DNA of 64,000 nt from Zygnema circumcarinatum (taxonomy: Eukaryota > Streptophyta > Zygnematophyceae > Zygnematales > Zygnemataceae), in contig CM074806.1 of assembly GCA_037447605.1 (NCBI GenBank), forward strand, positions 3,035,348-3,099,347, in the 5' to 3' direction. The notes under the pieces are model-generated. The model was not told the DNA's origin. It saw nothing but the letters and a program-made list of their open reading frames with translations, and did not search any database. Shown here one piece after another: positions 50,701 to 63,295 of this stretch (position 1 is its first letter; the number at the start of each line of letters is the position of its first letter). Both the position numbers and the translations under genes were made by a program.

Positions 50701-53700
50701 TGGAAGTGGAGGAAGCCGTACTTCCCCAGTGTCCTATTTGCCTTGAAGCGCCTCCCCTTTGCCCACAGGTAAGGAGCAAAACTGATATAAAGAGAAGCAA
50801 TGCTTCAACTTGAAGATCTTTCTCTTCCTGACAATGCGCTAATGATGTACAATACTCTTTCAGTTCACCAATGGTAAGTAAGGGTCATTACAACCTAAAA
50901 CCACTGACATCTGATGTCGAATCTGACTCAAATATGTTCACTATTGGCAATAGCATTGCTGTTGATCAAGGCATGTGCTTAAGCGATTTGTTGATAAGGG
51001 CCTGGAAGTGAATCGTTGGTTTGTACTCTGACTTAGCTGTAAAGGGGCAAAATTACACATCTCTATGGAGGCACACTTCAAACAAGAGCTCATCGTTTCC
51101 TTGTCTTGGCCTTTATCAGATCACTGCTTGTGGCCATATGTTCTGCTTTCCCTGCATTGTCCGATATCTGGCCATTGGAGAGGAGGATCGAAAGGAGCAC
51201 TGGAAGAAGTGTCCACTTTGTTTTGCAATGATCGGAACTCGTGACCTTCGATCAGCGAAGGTGCATGTTGCAACGCTGCTAAAGCGCGGAGAGAAATTAC
51301 ACTTCTCTTTGTTAGTGCGCTCAAAGGTGAGAGCCCATCTTATTTAGGTGATGGCTTGTGTCTACTCACTCTTACAAATGGTTGATTGTTCTCGTATCCT
51401 TATCCTCCTAACGTTCTCTTTCTCAATTCTTCGCCTATATACCAGGTCGAAAGCTCGTTTTTTACAGGCATGTATGGTTTTGCATGTATGATACTTTTAC
51501 CGTCAAAGTGTTCTAATCCGTCAGGTCGGAAATCTCTAGTACATGTTAGGGTTGGGTGTTCAAGGTCATATACAGTGTGCATTTCGTTTCATGGGAGTCT
51601 TGGTTTCCTTTATTTGAACAGGGTTCCATCATCCCTTTCGACAGGCGCCATTTCTCCAACTCTTCGTCTGGGTTGCAAGCATTGCCTTATTCACAAGACG
51701 GACGGTGCCATCCCTTCGCCAAATTCACGCTGACATCTTCAGATGGAGTTGAAGCGGCAGTGAAAGCAATGGAGGCTGAGCTTATGGACTCGGCTGGCAA
51801 AGCTCAAGCAAGTGGCCATCGAGAAGATATTGAGAGGGTACCGTACTTTTTGTTGGCGGTGGATTTGTTGCAAGAAAGAAAACAAGTACGTACACTTTCT
51901 GAAGCTCTTGGGATTCGTGCAATTGATAGGATGTTTGATGAATCAATTCACGTACACGTCTCAATTTCTTCGTAAAACAGCCTTATATCTGTGCTTTTCT
52001 GGAAATACTGGCAGGAATGTTATTATATCGTCGGTAGCTCAGCCTTTGGGAAGTCATTTTTCAGCTCTGCCCGTGTGATGCAGTTGATTTTTCCCGTGTG
52101 ATGAAGGCATTTCGCATATCTATGCTGGACTCTTCTTACTTTTGGCTTTTGCAGTGAGAAAGATCGTTCAGAGTTTTGATACAATCTTTATGGATTATCC
52201 AGAGTGCATGGACGTGTAAACGCGTTTTGTCTCTACTGTCACACTGTAAAGTCCAATGACAGCTTGTTCACGTTTTGTTCCGCTAGCTGTTATCTCCTGA
52301 CCAGCAGCTATAGATTACTTTTTTTTTTCGAAAGTCTGGCTTTAGCAGTGCCAATCACTTAACGGGTTTCAGCTGTCAAAGGAGTGGAGTGTCTCACTCC
52401 ACTCGAGCTCAGCTCACTATTGGATCTGTGTTTTGTTTTGGAAAATTTGCAGGCATGGGTGAAACATAGAGCCACAGATTTCATGGGAAGCAGCCCACCC
52501 GTGCAAAAACGAATTATGGGACAGGCAAAACTTGGTTTCGCTGACTTGGTTGATAAGCCTGTCATGGATGCTGGAGAGAAAAGGTCTGGTGACATAAGAA
52601 AAGGGGAAGTCGGTCCAGCTTCAAAACCGATGGGAGGGTTGCCTAGTGCCAGAGGACATGCAGATAAAAAGCTTGTTGATGTGGCTGCTGAGACAGAGGC
52701 AGCCATGTCAAAGCTAAAGGATCAATCATCATGGGTTTATGAAAGTGCATTTACGGACAGTGACGATGGTGAAACCAGGAAGAATATACCAAGTCAGGGT
52801 AGGCGAACCAAGGCGAATGAGCGAGGGAAGATAGGAGCAGGCCAGAATCGGAAAATGGACGCGAGAGTTGAGTCAAGTTCTGAGAAGGGAAATGACGGGA
52901 CATCAAGGAGTGCTGTCACTATCTCAGGAAGAGGGGGCAGTCAAAATTCAAGTACTGAAGGTGTGATGGCAGGTGGGCTTAAACATGTGGGAGGAGATGA
53001 GAAGTTGGGCAATGGAGTTGGGGGACGGAATAGAGATAATTCGGAAGCAACGGGGCTGGAAGGTGCAAACGCTTCAAGGGAAGCTGAAAGAAAAGGTTTG
53101 CAAGTGGTCAAGATGAGCAATGAGAATTTGCTGTTAGATAGTGTCGTAGAGAGGAACACCGATGTTTCTGGAAAGGAAGGTGGAGACAAGGAGGGTGGGG
53201 AAGAGGGCCAAAAGAAGAGTGCTGTTCCTTCAAGAGAGTTGGAGGAAAAGGGATATTACATGTTTTATCAGGCGGAGGATGGGAGGCCCCTTATCTTGCA
53301 TACTCTCAGCATGAAGTGTTTGTTGCAGCACTATGGGAGTTATGAGGCTCTGCCAGAGACGTAAGTACCTGCAAAACGTTTTGAATGTTGTGAATTTCCT
53401 GTCGGAGTTTCGGTGCTATTGGTCGAAAAAAAAAACTGGAAAACTGAGTTTTCGAAATTGCCCAATCAAAAATTGAGAGAGGCACTAGGTGTGAAAGGAG
53501 GATAGGCCAAGCTTAACGGGGAAGTTTCTGCCAGGTAAAGTTTCTCGTCGAGGTGTTGATTTTTCTTTCAAGTCCTTTGGGTTTTTTAGGATTTGACACC
53601 TTCACTATGGTCTTATGATGTCAGTTTGGAGGCTAGCGTCCTGGAAGTCACTGCGGAGACACAAAGTGAGAGTACTCGGAAACGTTACCGCTTTCTGAGC

Positions 53701-54857
53701 CATCTTCCCCTCACAGCAACATTCTATCTGGTTGAAGTGGATGTCTCGGACCTTGTTCCACCATCCGCTACAGCTCCATTTGCAGAGGAGCTACGGCAGA
53801 GGGAGAACCGGCGCCAACGGAAGATCAAACAGGTATGTCACTTCCAGTAGATTCTTGCCGGGACTTCAGGATTGATAGCGGTGTCACCAAGAAAACGTAC
53901 TTGTTGTTGAAGGAACGGAGTGATCTTGACTTTGTATACGCTAATGCTTTCAAGGGCCTTTTGGACCGTTCGCTGTAACAGCTCCAACCTTCATTCCGGA
54001 ACGCGTGAGACTGTACCGTGGTCTAGGGTCAATACGACCTATCTTAGGGGTTAATGGAGCTTTGTTTCTCTCTATCTCCAATCAGTTGAAAGAGCAAGCG
54101 CCACTGTCTCTTGATTTTCACCACAGAATGCTATGTGAATTGTGATGCTTTTCTGAATTGAGTTTTTTTGGCACAATGAAGCAGGAGTAGCCTACTCTCT
54201 GCTACTACACGAAGGCCTTTTTTATGCTGATATTGCTATTCTGGCCTGCAAATGATGCAGGACATTGAAGACAAAGCGAAGTTAGAACGCGAGGCAGCGA
54301 GCTTTGTTCGTGGGCCACAACTTCCAACTCCAGAAGATTTTGCGGCCATGTTATCTGCTGCCAGCGGTGATGAACCAGTAGATAGTTTTGTTTTCACCGA
54401 TCATTCACAACAGGATTGGTCTCCTCCAAGTTCGCTAACTCCTTCAGGAATCTATCCTTTAGACAGGACAAATTCTGTGGGTGTTACTTCTACACCAGGC
54501 CAAGAGAAGCTACTCTTCTCGAGGGTTGCGGAGATGGGATATGCGTCAGGTCTAAATGCTCCGGAGTTGCCTCCGAGGTGGGATTCAGGCGACACAGCCG
54601 GTGTATCCAATGCCTGGAACATGACATCTACTTTTTCTTCTGGCTCACCGTCTGCTCAAAGTGCATGGGGCCCCCTTTCTGGCGGGGGGGTTGAAGGGCA
54701 TCAGAGTAACAGGCGACACCAATCCTTTGCCGGCATTATTCAGTCTCAGAAAACTGAAGTTGCAGAAGAGGCAGCCAGCTCCAGTGGGAGGACTGTGAAG
54801 AAGAAGGGCAAGAAGGGAATGACTGTGCTATTGACTACAAATGTGAGGAGGAATTGA
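47702..54857 (+). CDS. RNF10: RNF10-type RING E3 ubiquitin ligase with N-terminal PAM2-like motif
   Basis: Animal RNF10 ubiquitinates 40S proteins uS3 and uS5 on stalled initiating ribosomes. Ten exons (47702-48098, 48878-48960, 49428-50081, 50358-50400, 50632-50768, 51120-51326, 51622-51885, 52453-53360, 53625-53832, 54261-54857) join in phase to 1165 residues. Shared RNF10 blocks are NANHLLNFRYE, PFNKELFLQ, a C3HC4 RING at 426-472 (CPIC...CGHMFCFPC...CPLC), YYMFYQAEDGRPLILH, KRYRFLSHLPLTATFYLVEV and a basic KKKGKKGMTVLLTTNV tail. Residues 88-98 read QLNPLALEFVP, a close match to the PAM2 peptide that binds the MLLE domain of poly(A)-binding protein. Linkers are Gly/Ser/Arg-rich. A 43-base fourth exon is required by phase. 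The start could be Met86 at 47957 instead of 47702, and either keeps the PAM2-like motif. Confidence 0.92.
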
Positions 54858-56172
54858 GGGAGATACGGGGGACGAGGGAACCATCAACACCCTATACTAT
54901 GGGCTTGTTGATATCGAGGTTTTGACTAAAATTAGATCGGATGATTAGGCGACCAAACGTCGTGTGAAGCTTTGTATCATGGGGTAGATTGTCATTCACT
55001 GATGAAGTAATTGTGGAACGGAGGCTCGTTGTTGACCTTGGCTTGGACCTTTTTGTCCATATCCAGTTGGAGGCAGTCCTTATTCTAGCCTGTGTTAGTG
55101 ATTTCTGCTGGGACTAAATGCATCATTGATGGCAAAACCTCAACAGCGAGCAAGTCATGCAAGTAATTCCTTGCCTTACTTTGGGTATGGGAGAATACAT
55201 CGTATAACAACTCGGTTCTAAGGGCAGCCGTCGTGAATGTCGGCAGTGCGGAGCACGTGAGGAGAGACTTTCATCTTTCTTAGTGGCGATTGTTTGAGCA
55301 CAATTTGCACTCTTCCGCGTCTATGTACAACAATAAGAACCTGCATATGTTGCTAATTCGGAAATTCTTATCGTGAATGACAACTGTCCTCCAGATAAAT
55401 TTTAGCTAACCGTTGGATACGCCACGTGTACACGAGCAAGCTGACACTTGTGAAGGATTTGGGATCTGACTGTTGAATATTCTACGTGTAAACACGCGAC
55501 GACTGCCACGTGCGACAGGTTTGGGATTTGCATATTTCAAGATGCAGGCCCAACCACCACCGCATGCACCATGTCTTCTGGGGGTCTATCTGTAATATGG
55601 CGGAGGTAAGGACATTTTTTTTTCTCCCAAATGAATGAAGTGGATGTAGTCAATGGTGATGGAAGTCTTTTTAAAAGAGGAGTCTTCATTCAAATGGCGG
55701 GTGCTAGTTGCCGAATCAGCGTAGATGTGATACAGAGTGTCTAAAAGAAATTGTCTAGAATGGGAAAGGATTTGAAGGTCTACGGACGTTCTACTTCCCT
55801 GCCATTAGACGATTATTCTTTTATATGTAATTGACAGCAATTGTGGGATGATGAGTTTTTTCCAAAGTTCAGTGTCAAACACATGTCCACTTCAAAATGA
55901 CAAATCAAAATAATACACAAGAGTAAGAGTGAGACACAAAAATGTAAGACGAGATCTAACACAGAGTAAGAAAATCATCTTACGAACAATTACTTTGTGA
56001 ACGACAGCCAAAGGTTCTTGAAGTCGGTGATCCCTAACTTCAACTTCTTGCGGCAGAAGGGACGGTGAGATCCGCAGCGCCCGAAACCTCGCCAGGGGAT
56101 GTGCGGGGAATTGCAAAATGAAGTAACGCCTGCGCCTGGCTAGAGAGCAGCAAAAAAGGGAATTTCCCGGTG
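54858..56172. other. Spacer downstream of RNF10
   Basis: It includes the RNF10 3' untranslated region. I see no protein gene or repeat. The last bases near 56152-56157 are the pol III terminator of the tRNA gene. Confidence 0.4.
56152..56157 (-). terminator. RNA polymerase III terminator of tRNA-Leu
   Basis: A run of six T residues on the minus strand lies about 15 bases past the tRNA 3' end, as pol III requires. Confidence 0.75.
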
Positions 56173-56253
56173 TGATGACAGTGGGATTTGAACCCACGCC
56201 CTTTCGGACAGGAACCTTAATCCTGCGCCTTAGACCAACTCGGCCATATCATC
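56173..56253 (-). tRNA. tRNA-Leu(AAG)
   Basis: An 81-base nuclear tRNA without an intron. The acceptor stem pairs GATGATA with TGTCATC, with discriminator A. The A box reads TGGCCGAGTTGG and the B box GGTTCAAATCC. The anticodon stem CAGGA/TCCTG encloses loop TTAAGGT, giving anticodon AAG for CUU codons. A long variable arm (TCCGAAAGGG) marks it as class II. CCA is not encoded, as usual in eukaryotes. Confidence 0.97.
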
Positions 56254-56741
56254 TTTGCCATGACGGCATTGATTAATTACAATTTATATACTAACACATT
56301 CATAAAATACCCTTAATATACTAAAATCGCAAAAACTCGAGGGAGAAAGCGTGAATCACATGCACGATGAAGAGTACGAGCTTCCAAGCGGTACTCCCAT
56401 CGCCAATTCACCTCTCATGTTAAAAAAACAAGTGTTCCGTTTTCCAACATTCCGCTCATAGCCAATACTCTGTTGACATATTATTTATGTGTTCGCGACA
56501 ACATCACATTTGTTCAATAGTTGCCATTTTTTCATGTAAATTTGATGGTGTCGCCGTCATGAGGCCAGTGCCATCCCTTTTCCAAAACTGATGTTTGGCA
56601 GAAGGCTACGCCAGACAGTACAAACACTAAGAAAAACCAGTTTACTTTGTTGCAAAATTGAACTAAATTCAAACATATTAATGTGTACAACTCCAAAGGA
56701 ACCTTCTATTCCCAAACCTCCATAGCGCATTTCGAATACAG
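56254..56741. other. Spacer between tRNA-Leu and the zinc-ribbon gene
   Basis: It is AT-rich sequence upstream of the tRNA and downstream of the converging protein gene. No feature was found in it. Confidence 0.4.
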
Positions 56742-58344
56742 TCACGAGGTAAAGTCACCCCACTCATCTTTCGACTCGTCGTCATTATCATTTACCCCTT
56801 GCATTTTCAACGGTTCCGCCTTTGGCTCAAATTTCTCAGCTGCTGGAAGATCATGTGAAGTCAATGGCAACGCAATTCTTCCACCAGGATCCCTCTCTGG
56901 GATCGTCAAATGATCACTTAACATAAATGAGAGGTCACTGACACCCCTTAAGGTTTTCTCCACCTCCGCTGAGTCCATTCCCGTTGAAGCTGATGGGGGG
57001 GTATGCTCCATAGCAGACGCCAATGCCTCAAGGCCACTCAGTTGACTAAAGAAGTCCTCCTTGCCATTCATGCTCGCCAGTCCGGTGTTCGGACCATGGA
57101 TAGGACTGCAGCTCATATAACAGGGGGAGGGTCTAAGCAGCATTTTTTGGCTCAACAACATAGACGACTTCAAGGATTTATAGTGGCTCACACAGCTTCA
57201 CACGGCTTCTCAACCGTTTATATAGCTCTACATAGACAAACAGAGTTGCCGCGTTGTTTAGGAGCAAACACTTTTGATCCATGCAACCTTCCACAGTAGC
57301 TCTTAAAGTACCGCCGCTATAAAAGGAAAGGAAATTCTGTGGTCAAGAGAAGAGCTGACCTGCTGTTTGGCGAGTGGGAGCCGAACATGTGTAAGTTCAT
57401 AGAAGACCCTGTGAATGAAGCGGATCGCGACATATGGACAGGGGCAAGCGCTGCAGCAGCATTGCCCCCAAGGAAAAAGTCGTCTTGAAGAACATCTCCA
57501 CGAGCTACAGGCTCCTCTGCTGCTGCTCCAGTTGACTCCGCTTCAGAAACAAATATTGTCGATGACCGAGATGAGGACTTCCCCTGAGATAAAAGGGACA
57601 AGACAACGAATTTCAGAAGTTCAGAATTGGAGGGATGATCTGGAAAGAAGAAAAGCTTTAGATTTTTCATATAGAATCGCACCTTTATCTAGTATGGTAA
57701 TTCACTCACCACATGACAACGCTGAATTCCAGACATAGCGTTACCCTACAAGAATAAATATATCTCACTTCTTTAACGCTAGGCGGAAACGGAGAAGGGT
57801 GAAAGATCGCAAATCAAATGTCCTAAATGCGTGGTGTAGGCTGGTCCAAATAGTCTCAACAGTCCAAACTCCCAATCATGTCCAATACGCTTGGCAGGTC
57901 TGTCATATTCACTCCGGACAGTCCTTCCGCAATAGATGGTGCTTCATCGTTCCCGATTCTTGCAACCCTAAAAACTCATCACAGGCTTTGAGCACTTACT
58001 GTTTCTCCCTGCAGGCCCAGCGATGCTACGAACCTCCTCTCCGCAAGCGATCCGCGGAACTCCCACTGCGCGCCAGCTGGCGCCGGGCGGAGGGCCTTCC
58101 CACAGGCGAGGCAGAGGCGCGGGGCGGAGGGGCGGGCGAGAGGGACGGCGCAGAAGGGGCAGCTGACGGGGTTTCCAAGAGCTCCTAAGAGTTCCGGGAG
58201 GGTTTTTAAGGGGGGCGAGTCCTCGGTGGAGGCAAAGCATCCATGGATGATGGAGGGTGTGTCTGGAACAGCTTCATGCAGGAGGGAGCGAATGGAAGAG
58301 AGATCAAGGGGAGGATGCGGCGCTGCTGCAGCGGGAGTCGCCAT
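56742..58344 (-). CDS. Plant zinc-ribbon protein of unknown function
   Basis: Four exons (58000-58344, 57710-57745, 57408-57583, 56742-57105) encode 306 residues with matching phases. After an Ala/Pro-rich start comes a two-CxxC zinc ribbon: C62 and C65 (SCPFC), then C78 and C81 (LCLAC). A short block follows (WEFRGSLAERRFVASLGLQG). This N-terminal layout resembles uncharacterised plant proteins that carry C-x2-C ... C-x2-C and then W-x3-SL-x-L-x-G. I recall them as DUF7815 but am unsure of the name. The rest is acidic and disordered, includes a conserved-looking KEDFFSQLSGLEALASAM, and ends DEWGDFTS. The 36-base second exon is supported mainly by phase. A second ATG at 58395 would add 17 residues. 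Confidence 0.72.
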
Positions 58345-59328
58345 GGAAAGACGAGAGGGAAAAGGACGGGGATAGAAGAAAGGACTTATTTGCAAGGGTC
58401 AAAGCGATTCATGAAATGAGGCATTGGGTGGTGCATTCTATGCATGTGAAAGGACCGGGGGAGAGGGATTTTTACCAGACAATAAGCTTTCAAAGGTTTC
58501 AGCCTAGAGGTTTCTCTGAGGAGTTACCGGAGGTTGCAGCGGATGACGAGAGACGGCAGCCATGGATGCCCGCATGGGTCTACTGCAACCTCCAGCCATT
58601 GGCGCTGTTCCATGTGAGGCCTCTCGAACTGGAATTGCGATAAAAAATTAATATCCCTGTCCTAGTTCCAGTTCCAACGTCAGTTCAGTTCCATTTCCAG
58701 TTCCATTTCCAGTTCCAACAACAGACTAGTCACAGTTCCAGTTTTAGTTAAAGTCACAGTTCTAATTCCAGTTCAAGTTCAGTTTTAGTTCCAGTTCCAG
58801 TTACAGCTACACAACGCTTCCAGTCCCTTGTTTTCCCAGTTGCAGTTTAGTCGCAGTTCCAGTTACGCCCGCAGTTTCATCCAGTTTTAGAAAACTTACT
58901 TCATGTAAATAGATTTACAGTTACCGTAAAGTATCGTATTCGCAACGGTTTTTTCATGTGATTGATATTCGGCACATTTGGGTCTAGTACATTTTCGCTC
59001 GGATGGCCATCTGTGCAGAGTACTTTTTCTCGTCTTAGATTGAAATGAATTTTTCTCGCAGTACTGTACTCCTAAGACAGTTTAACTGCGACTAACCCAT
59101 GATATGGAAACGGACGTCGGCCAGGGCGCAGGGCAGGACCAGCTGCAGAAACCGAAGGTAAAAAACATTAGGACGACGTGGCAGTTCAACTTGGCAACTT
59201 TAACGGAAGTAGATCCGCCGATGGCGAGCCGCCGGGGCCAGATTCAACGCTCGCCACAGTCCAACGATTTCCGTGAAGCGCGGCGGGGGCGTCGGGGGGG
59301 CCAATAGGCGGTCCTCCTCGCACGTGCG
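58345..59328. promoter_or_regulatory. Divergent spacer between the zinc-ribbon and sulfurtransferase genes
   Basis: Both neighbours read outward, so both promoters should lie here. The AGTTCC-type repeat at 58660-58890 occupies the centre. A short frame at 59104-59157 (METDVGQGAG...) ending at a GTAAAA site could be an alternative first exon, but nothing confirms it. Confidence 0.4.
58660..58890. repeat. Imperfect AGTTCC/AGTTTT hexamer repeat
   Basis: About 35 units of the type CAGTTC, CAGTTCCA and TAGTTTTAG follow each other on the plus strand with many substitutions, forming a microsatellite-like array with no open coding logic. Confidence 0.8.
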
Positions 59329-59490
59329 ATGGCAGCCCCGGGGCGCGCAGCGCTGCTCTCTGCGGGGCACGTGTCGATCCTGGGGGAGAGACAGGCTGCC
59401 CGCCAGCTGGCAGCTTCTCGTGGCTTGCTGCTTTCTCAGAGGGGCGCTTTGAATCAGCGGACGTCGACGGGCAGCTCGCGGCCATGGCGG
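59329..59490 (+). CDS. Candidate first exon (targeting peptide) of the sulfurtransferase
   Basis: This open frame of 54 codons starts with ATG, lacks acidic residues apart from one Glu, and is rich in Ala, Arg, Ser and Leu (MAAPGRAALLSAGHVS...), as in mitochondrial or plastid presequences. It ends at a strong donor CGG/GTGAGC in phase 0. Joining to an acceptor at 60257 (AACTAG) would run in frame through FAFFIRLLGAAYSSVRA into the sulfurtransferase start, giving about 391 residues. That acceptor has a poor pyrimidine tract, so the join is uncertain. The alternative is a cytosolic protein starting at 60309. Confidence 0.4.
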
Positions 59491-60308
59491 GTGAGCGGCA
59501 TTGAGAGGGAGAGGAGGGAGGGAGGGAGGCGGGGTACAGAGGGGAGAGGGGGAAAGAGGAGGAGAGGGAGCGGAGAAGGGAGTGGATGGAGATGCAAGTA
59601 GGGGGGAGTAAACGGAAGTGCTGCCGGACACTGATTGCGGTGAAGTTAAGAATTTGTATAACGGGAAGTTAGTGCATTCGTTTTTCTGTGCATCATAGTT
59701 TTTTTCGTCAAGTATGTAGCCTATTCTTTCTTTTCCGACTCCCTTTTTCACTGAGTATTTTGCAGTATTGTGGTTGCAGTATAGCCTTTTCTTCAAGTTT
59801 TTTAATTTATGAGCAAAATACAAATCGTGCTGAAAAGACATCCTTCTTTTTTCCTTGTGGTGCGCCCACAAACGAACAAATCTTTCTTTGTCAATCTACG
59901 AAAGCGTGTGAAAATGGCCTACTTCTGGTCGCATTGAAATAAAGCCTTGGATTAAAAAAAGTACCAATTCTGAAGTAAACCTCCGTATTTGAGAAATTAA
60001 GGCTTTCTACGACATTTTTTTATGTTTTGCCTCTTCATTTTTTTTGAGAAACCAAAATACACGTACATCACTCCTTAACTATGATCAGAAAAACCATCAA
60101 ACAAGTTGTTAATGGTTTAAAAACCATGGTCTTGAATGCAGTTTAGCCTCTACTCGGATCCCCAAAAGGCCGCTAAAGCACAGAGCTTTACTAGTCTTGA
60201 GTCTTCATTGCGAAACCCCATTCCGTGCCACCTTCATCCGGCAAACTGCAAAACTAGTTTGCATTTTTTATCCGACTTTTGGGTGCGGCGTACTCTTCTG
60301 TTCGAGCT

Positions 60309-63295
60309 ATGAGTGCTGCCGGGAATGAGCCGGATGGTGAAAGTGCGGTCGTGACGCCTCAGTGGCTCGGCGCAAACCTAAATAATGTCAAGGTAAGGAT
60401 TCTCAGCAGATGTTTTTTTTAGGGTTGGAAAAGGCTAACTGGAGAAGTTACTGACCTTTTCTCTACTTCAAGCACTCTTCCCTTCACTCTCTCTCCCCCC
60501 CCTTGACCTTCCCTCATCCCCTTCACCCCCCCCCTATTCTTTCCATTTTGCTTCGTTTCTCACACTTCTCGTTTGACCCCTACCAATCTCTCTCCACCTC
60601 TTTTCCCCATCGCTCTTCTCCTTTTCTCGCGTTTCTCTCATGTCTCTCACTCTCAGTGTTCTCTCTCTCCTTGTGTTGCCTCTTCCCTTCCTCAAATAAC
60701 TGTGTGCGCACTCTTGTGTTCGTTTTTGGGGACAATTGCATCCTGCACGCCCTGCTAATGTTTTGTTCGGGGACTGCTTCAGATTTTGGACTCGTCTTGG
60801 TACATGCCAGCGGAGAAGCGCCATCCATTAACCGAATTCCAGGTCAGCTGGTTAAGTAAACTTTTCCGCGGTGTGCGCCCTTCACTCAGGTCTGTAACTG
60901 AATGACTGTCTTGGAAGAATACAACAATCATGGGAAGGCTCTTCATTATGGGCACGTGTTGGGGTTGGAGCCGCATCCTCAGGATGGGCGCATCCCGGGG
61001 GCGCTGTTTTTTGACATTGATGCGATCAAGGACCCAAACACAGATGTGAGTAAGGTTCAAAAAAGTGCCCATTTGTCTTTTTGCGCACTGTTTACATTTT
61101 AAAAAATGAGAAGAACCGTTCCTAGCTCATGTTTCAGCTATCATGCACTCTTTCCATCTTGCTTTTAGGAGTTCTCTGAAAAGGTTGGATGCTTACCAAA
61201 AAGGCACTCCTGAGTGAGTGAGTGGGGCGTTCTCACTCTCACTCTCGAATTTATGCGTGCTATTGTATTCCTAATTCTTTTCGTGCGTGTTTGTAGATGC
61301 CTCATATGCTGCCCTCAGAAGCTGCTTTTTCAGCGGCAGCTTCAACACTTGGGCTAACAAATGATGACCCAATTGTGGTGTACGACAAATCAGGAATATT
61401 TAGTGCTGCCCGAGCTTGGTGGTCAGTGCCCATAATCAAATTTTCGAGATTTTTCCCTTTTAGTTCTCCGTCTTGTTTACCACCCCCCCCCCCCTCTCCC
61501 CGCTTCCCTCCCCTCGCACCTTCCATAACCTTACTTTCCATTCCTTTATCAAGAGAGGGCGATACAGGCTCACTTTTTCAGAATTCTGTTTGCTGGGAAA
61601 ATCGGACAGGATGTTCCGAGTTTTTGGGCACCAAAAAGTTTGGGTCCTGCTTGGAGGATACCCCAAATATGTGGCTTTAGGTCTGCCCGTGGACTCGGGC
61701 AGTGCTGAAAAAGAAGTGGCGCAAGCAGCTGCCGCAGCCGAAGCTGTGAAGGCTCATCACAGCAGCGAACCCGTTGAGGTGAAAAATTTTCAACTTTGGG
61801 CCTTTTTTTCTCCTCTGTTTTGCTGTTCTTGTGGTTTTGTGCTGCAATTCTCTGTGCAACCTTTCTTGCTCACATTTTACGGATTTTTTTCCGGCCTTTG
61901 TGCAGTTGACACGTGGCAGCTATCAAGCCAAGCTTCAGCCACATCTGTTGTGGTCAATCGATCAGGTCTCTCACGCCTGTTCCACCTCAACTCACTTTCT
62001 TTCCCGTCTATTTTTGCCACCAGTATCGGTAGCCCGCGTCTCTTTCTCTCTTTTCTCCCTCCCTCTCTCTTTCTCTTGCTCTTTATATCTAAGAAGAGAT
62101 GTCCATACTGCACTTGATCTACAGAACTTGACTTGCCTTTACTGAAAATGAGGACTCCCCTCCTCATGCCACCAACAGGTTCTTGAAAATCTGACGAGCC
62201 ATTCCCATCAGCTCGTGGATGCAAGATCCGCTGGGCGGTAAGTGCAGCATTTGTTTCTAATCGCAATGCCTCCAATTGCCGTAGTTCCACGACTAAATTG
62301 GACATGGTTTCAACCTTCTCTTCATGTTTATTCGAGTTCTTTGGTGCCAAGTTCACTTGCGAAAGGCAGCATTAGAGCACCCGGCTTAAAAATGTTTAAA
62401 AATTTGAGTAAGGGTGGAGTTCATCAAGCGCAATCTATAGTCGATCTTTGTGTTCATGTTTTGAAACGTGTGCAGATTCATCGGGGTTGATCCAGAGCCA
62501 AGGGCGGGAATACGAGGAGGCCATATTCCTGGTAGTGCAAACGTGCCATTTCCAAAAGTAAGTTCATCACCACCTCAAGTGCCCGCCCCCACCCCCCTCC
62601 TTCATCTCTCCTTGTTTCGTTCCTCCCTTTCTCTCTCTGTGTCTACCCCTCCCCCCCTCTCCCTCTACCCAACACTCACACCCTTCTTACAGACTCAGAG
62701 CAATCAACTTATGTTTGGAAGCGGGTACAGGTGCTAACTTCAGAAAAGTTTCTTCGCGATCCAGTGGAACTCAATGCAATTTTTGAGACCGCAGGTGAGG
62801 ACGGGTCTCTGTTTACGTTCTCGCTAATGTCGTCCAAGCGCAGTGCTGCAGACACTCACACTTATTTCCACCACTTTATGATAGCGAGCCGCCTCCTGCT
62901 TTGTGTTTTGTGTTTCCCTCAGGGTTGGCGTTAGACCGCCCGGTGGTGGCGTCATGCGGGACAGGTGTCACAGCATGCGTTCTTGCACTTGTAAGAAGAT
63001 CTCTCTCCTTCAAATCTTCAAATTCACCTTCTTGTGCAAGGAGCTTGCAAATGTGGTCCTGAATGTGAGTGTGTCCTTTCGTTGGGCATCCCGTTAGCGA
63101 AAGTATGGAGAGAGGGAGGAAGTGGGAGAGCATAGTTGTGGTATTTGTACTTGGTAAGGACGGCTGTGTTCGCTGCAGGCCCTGCATGAGGTCGGGAAGA
63201 AGGACGTACCCGTCTACGACGGGTCGTGGACGGAGTGGGGCTCTCGAGAGGACACGCCCGTGGCCACTGCGAAGACGGGGCAGGCTTCGAGCTGA
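60309..63295 (+). CDS. STR1: Thiosulfate/3-mercaptopyruvate sulfurtransferase (two-rhodanese-domain STR1/STR2)
   Basis: It transfers sulfur from 3-mercaptopyruvate or thiosulfate to cyanide or thiol acceptors in cysteine catabolism. Eleven exons (60309-60392, 60783-60842, 60983-61045, 61297-61421, 61610-61778, 61906-61965, 62179-62237, 62476-62557, 62731-62794, 62923-62990, 63179-63295) give 316 residues. The inactive first rhodanese domain has ILDSSWYMP, DGRIPGALFFDID, LPSEAAF and WWMFRVFGHQKVWVLLGG. The second has DARSAGR, GGHIPGSANVPFPK and the catalytic loop CGTGVTAC, whose first Cys carries the persulfide. CG(S/T)GVT favours mercaptopyruvate over thiosulfate. VPVYDGSWTEWG closes the fold. 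Plant STR1 is mitochondrial and STR2 cytosolic; which form this is depends on the upstream exon listed separately. Confidence 0.93.

Noticed and set aside
53581-53624. RNF10 exon beginning right after TTTTTTAG at 53589
   Set aside because: That acceptor gives an in-frame stop after the phase 2 donor at 53360. The acceptor at 53624 (GTCAG) restores the frame and the conserved LEASVLEV alignment.
57845-57970. Open stretch GNDEAPSIAEGLSGVNMTDLPS as an exon of the zinc-ribbon gene
   Set aside because: No acceptor gives the needed phase, and the intron would be only 30-40 bases. The 36-base exon at 57710-57745 fits both sides.
60902-60982. Extra segment EYNNHGKALHYGH in the sulfurtransferase
   Set aside because: No phase-compatible acceptor precedes it. 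Splicing to CCTCAG at 60982 gives DGRIPGALFFD, which matches the family length exactly.
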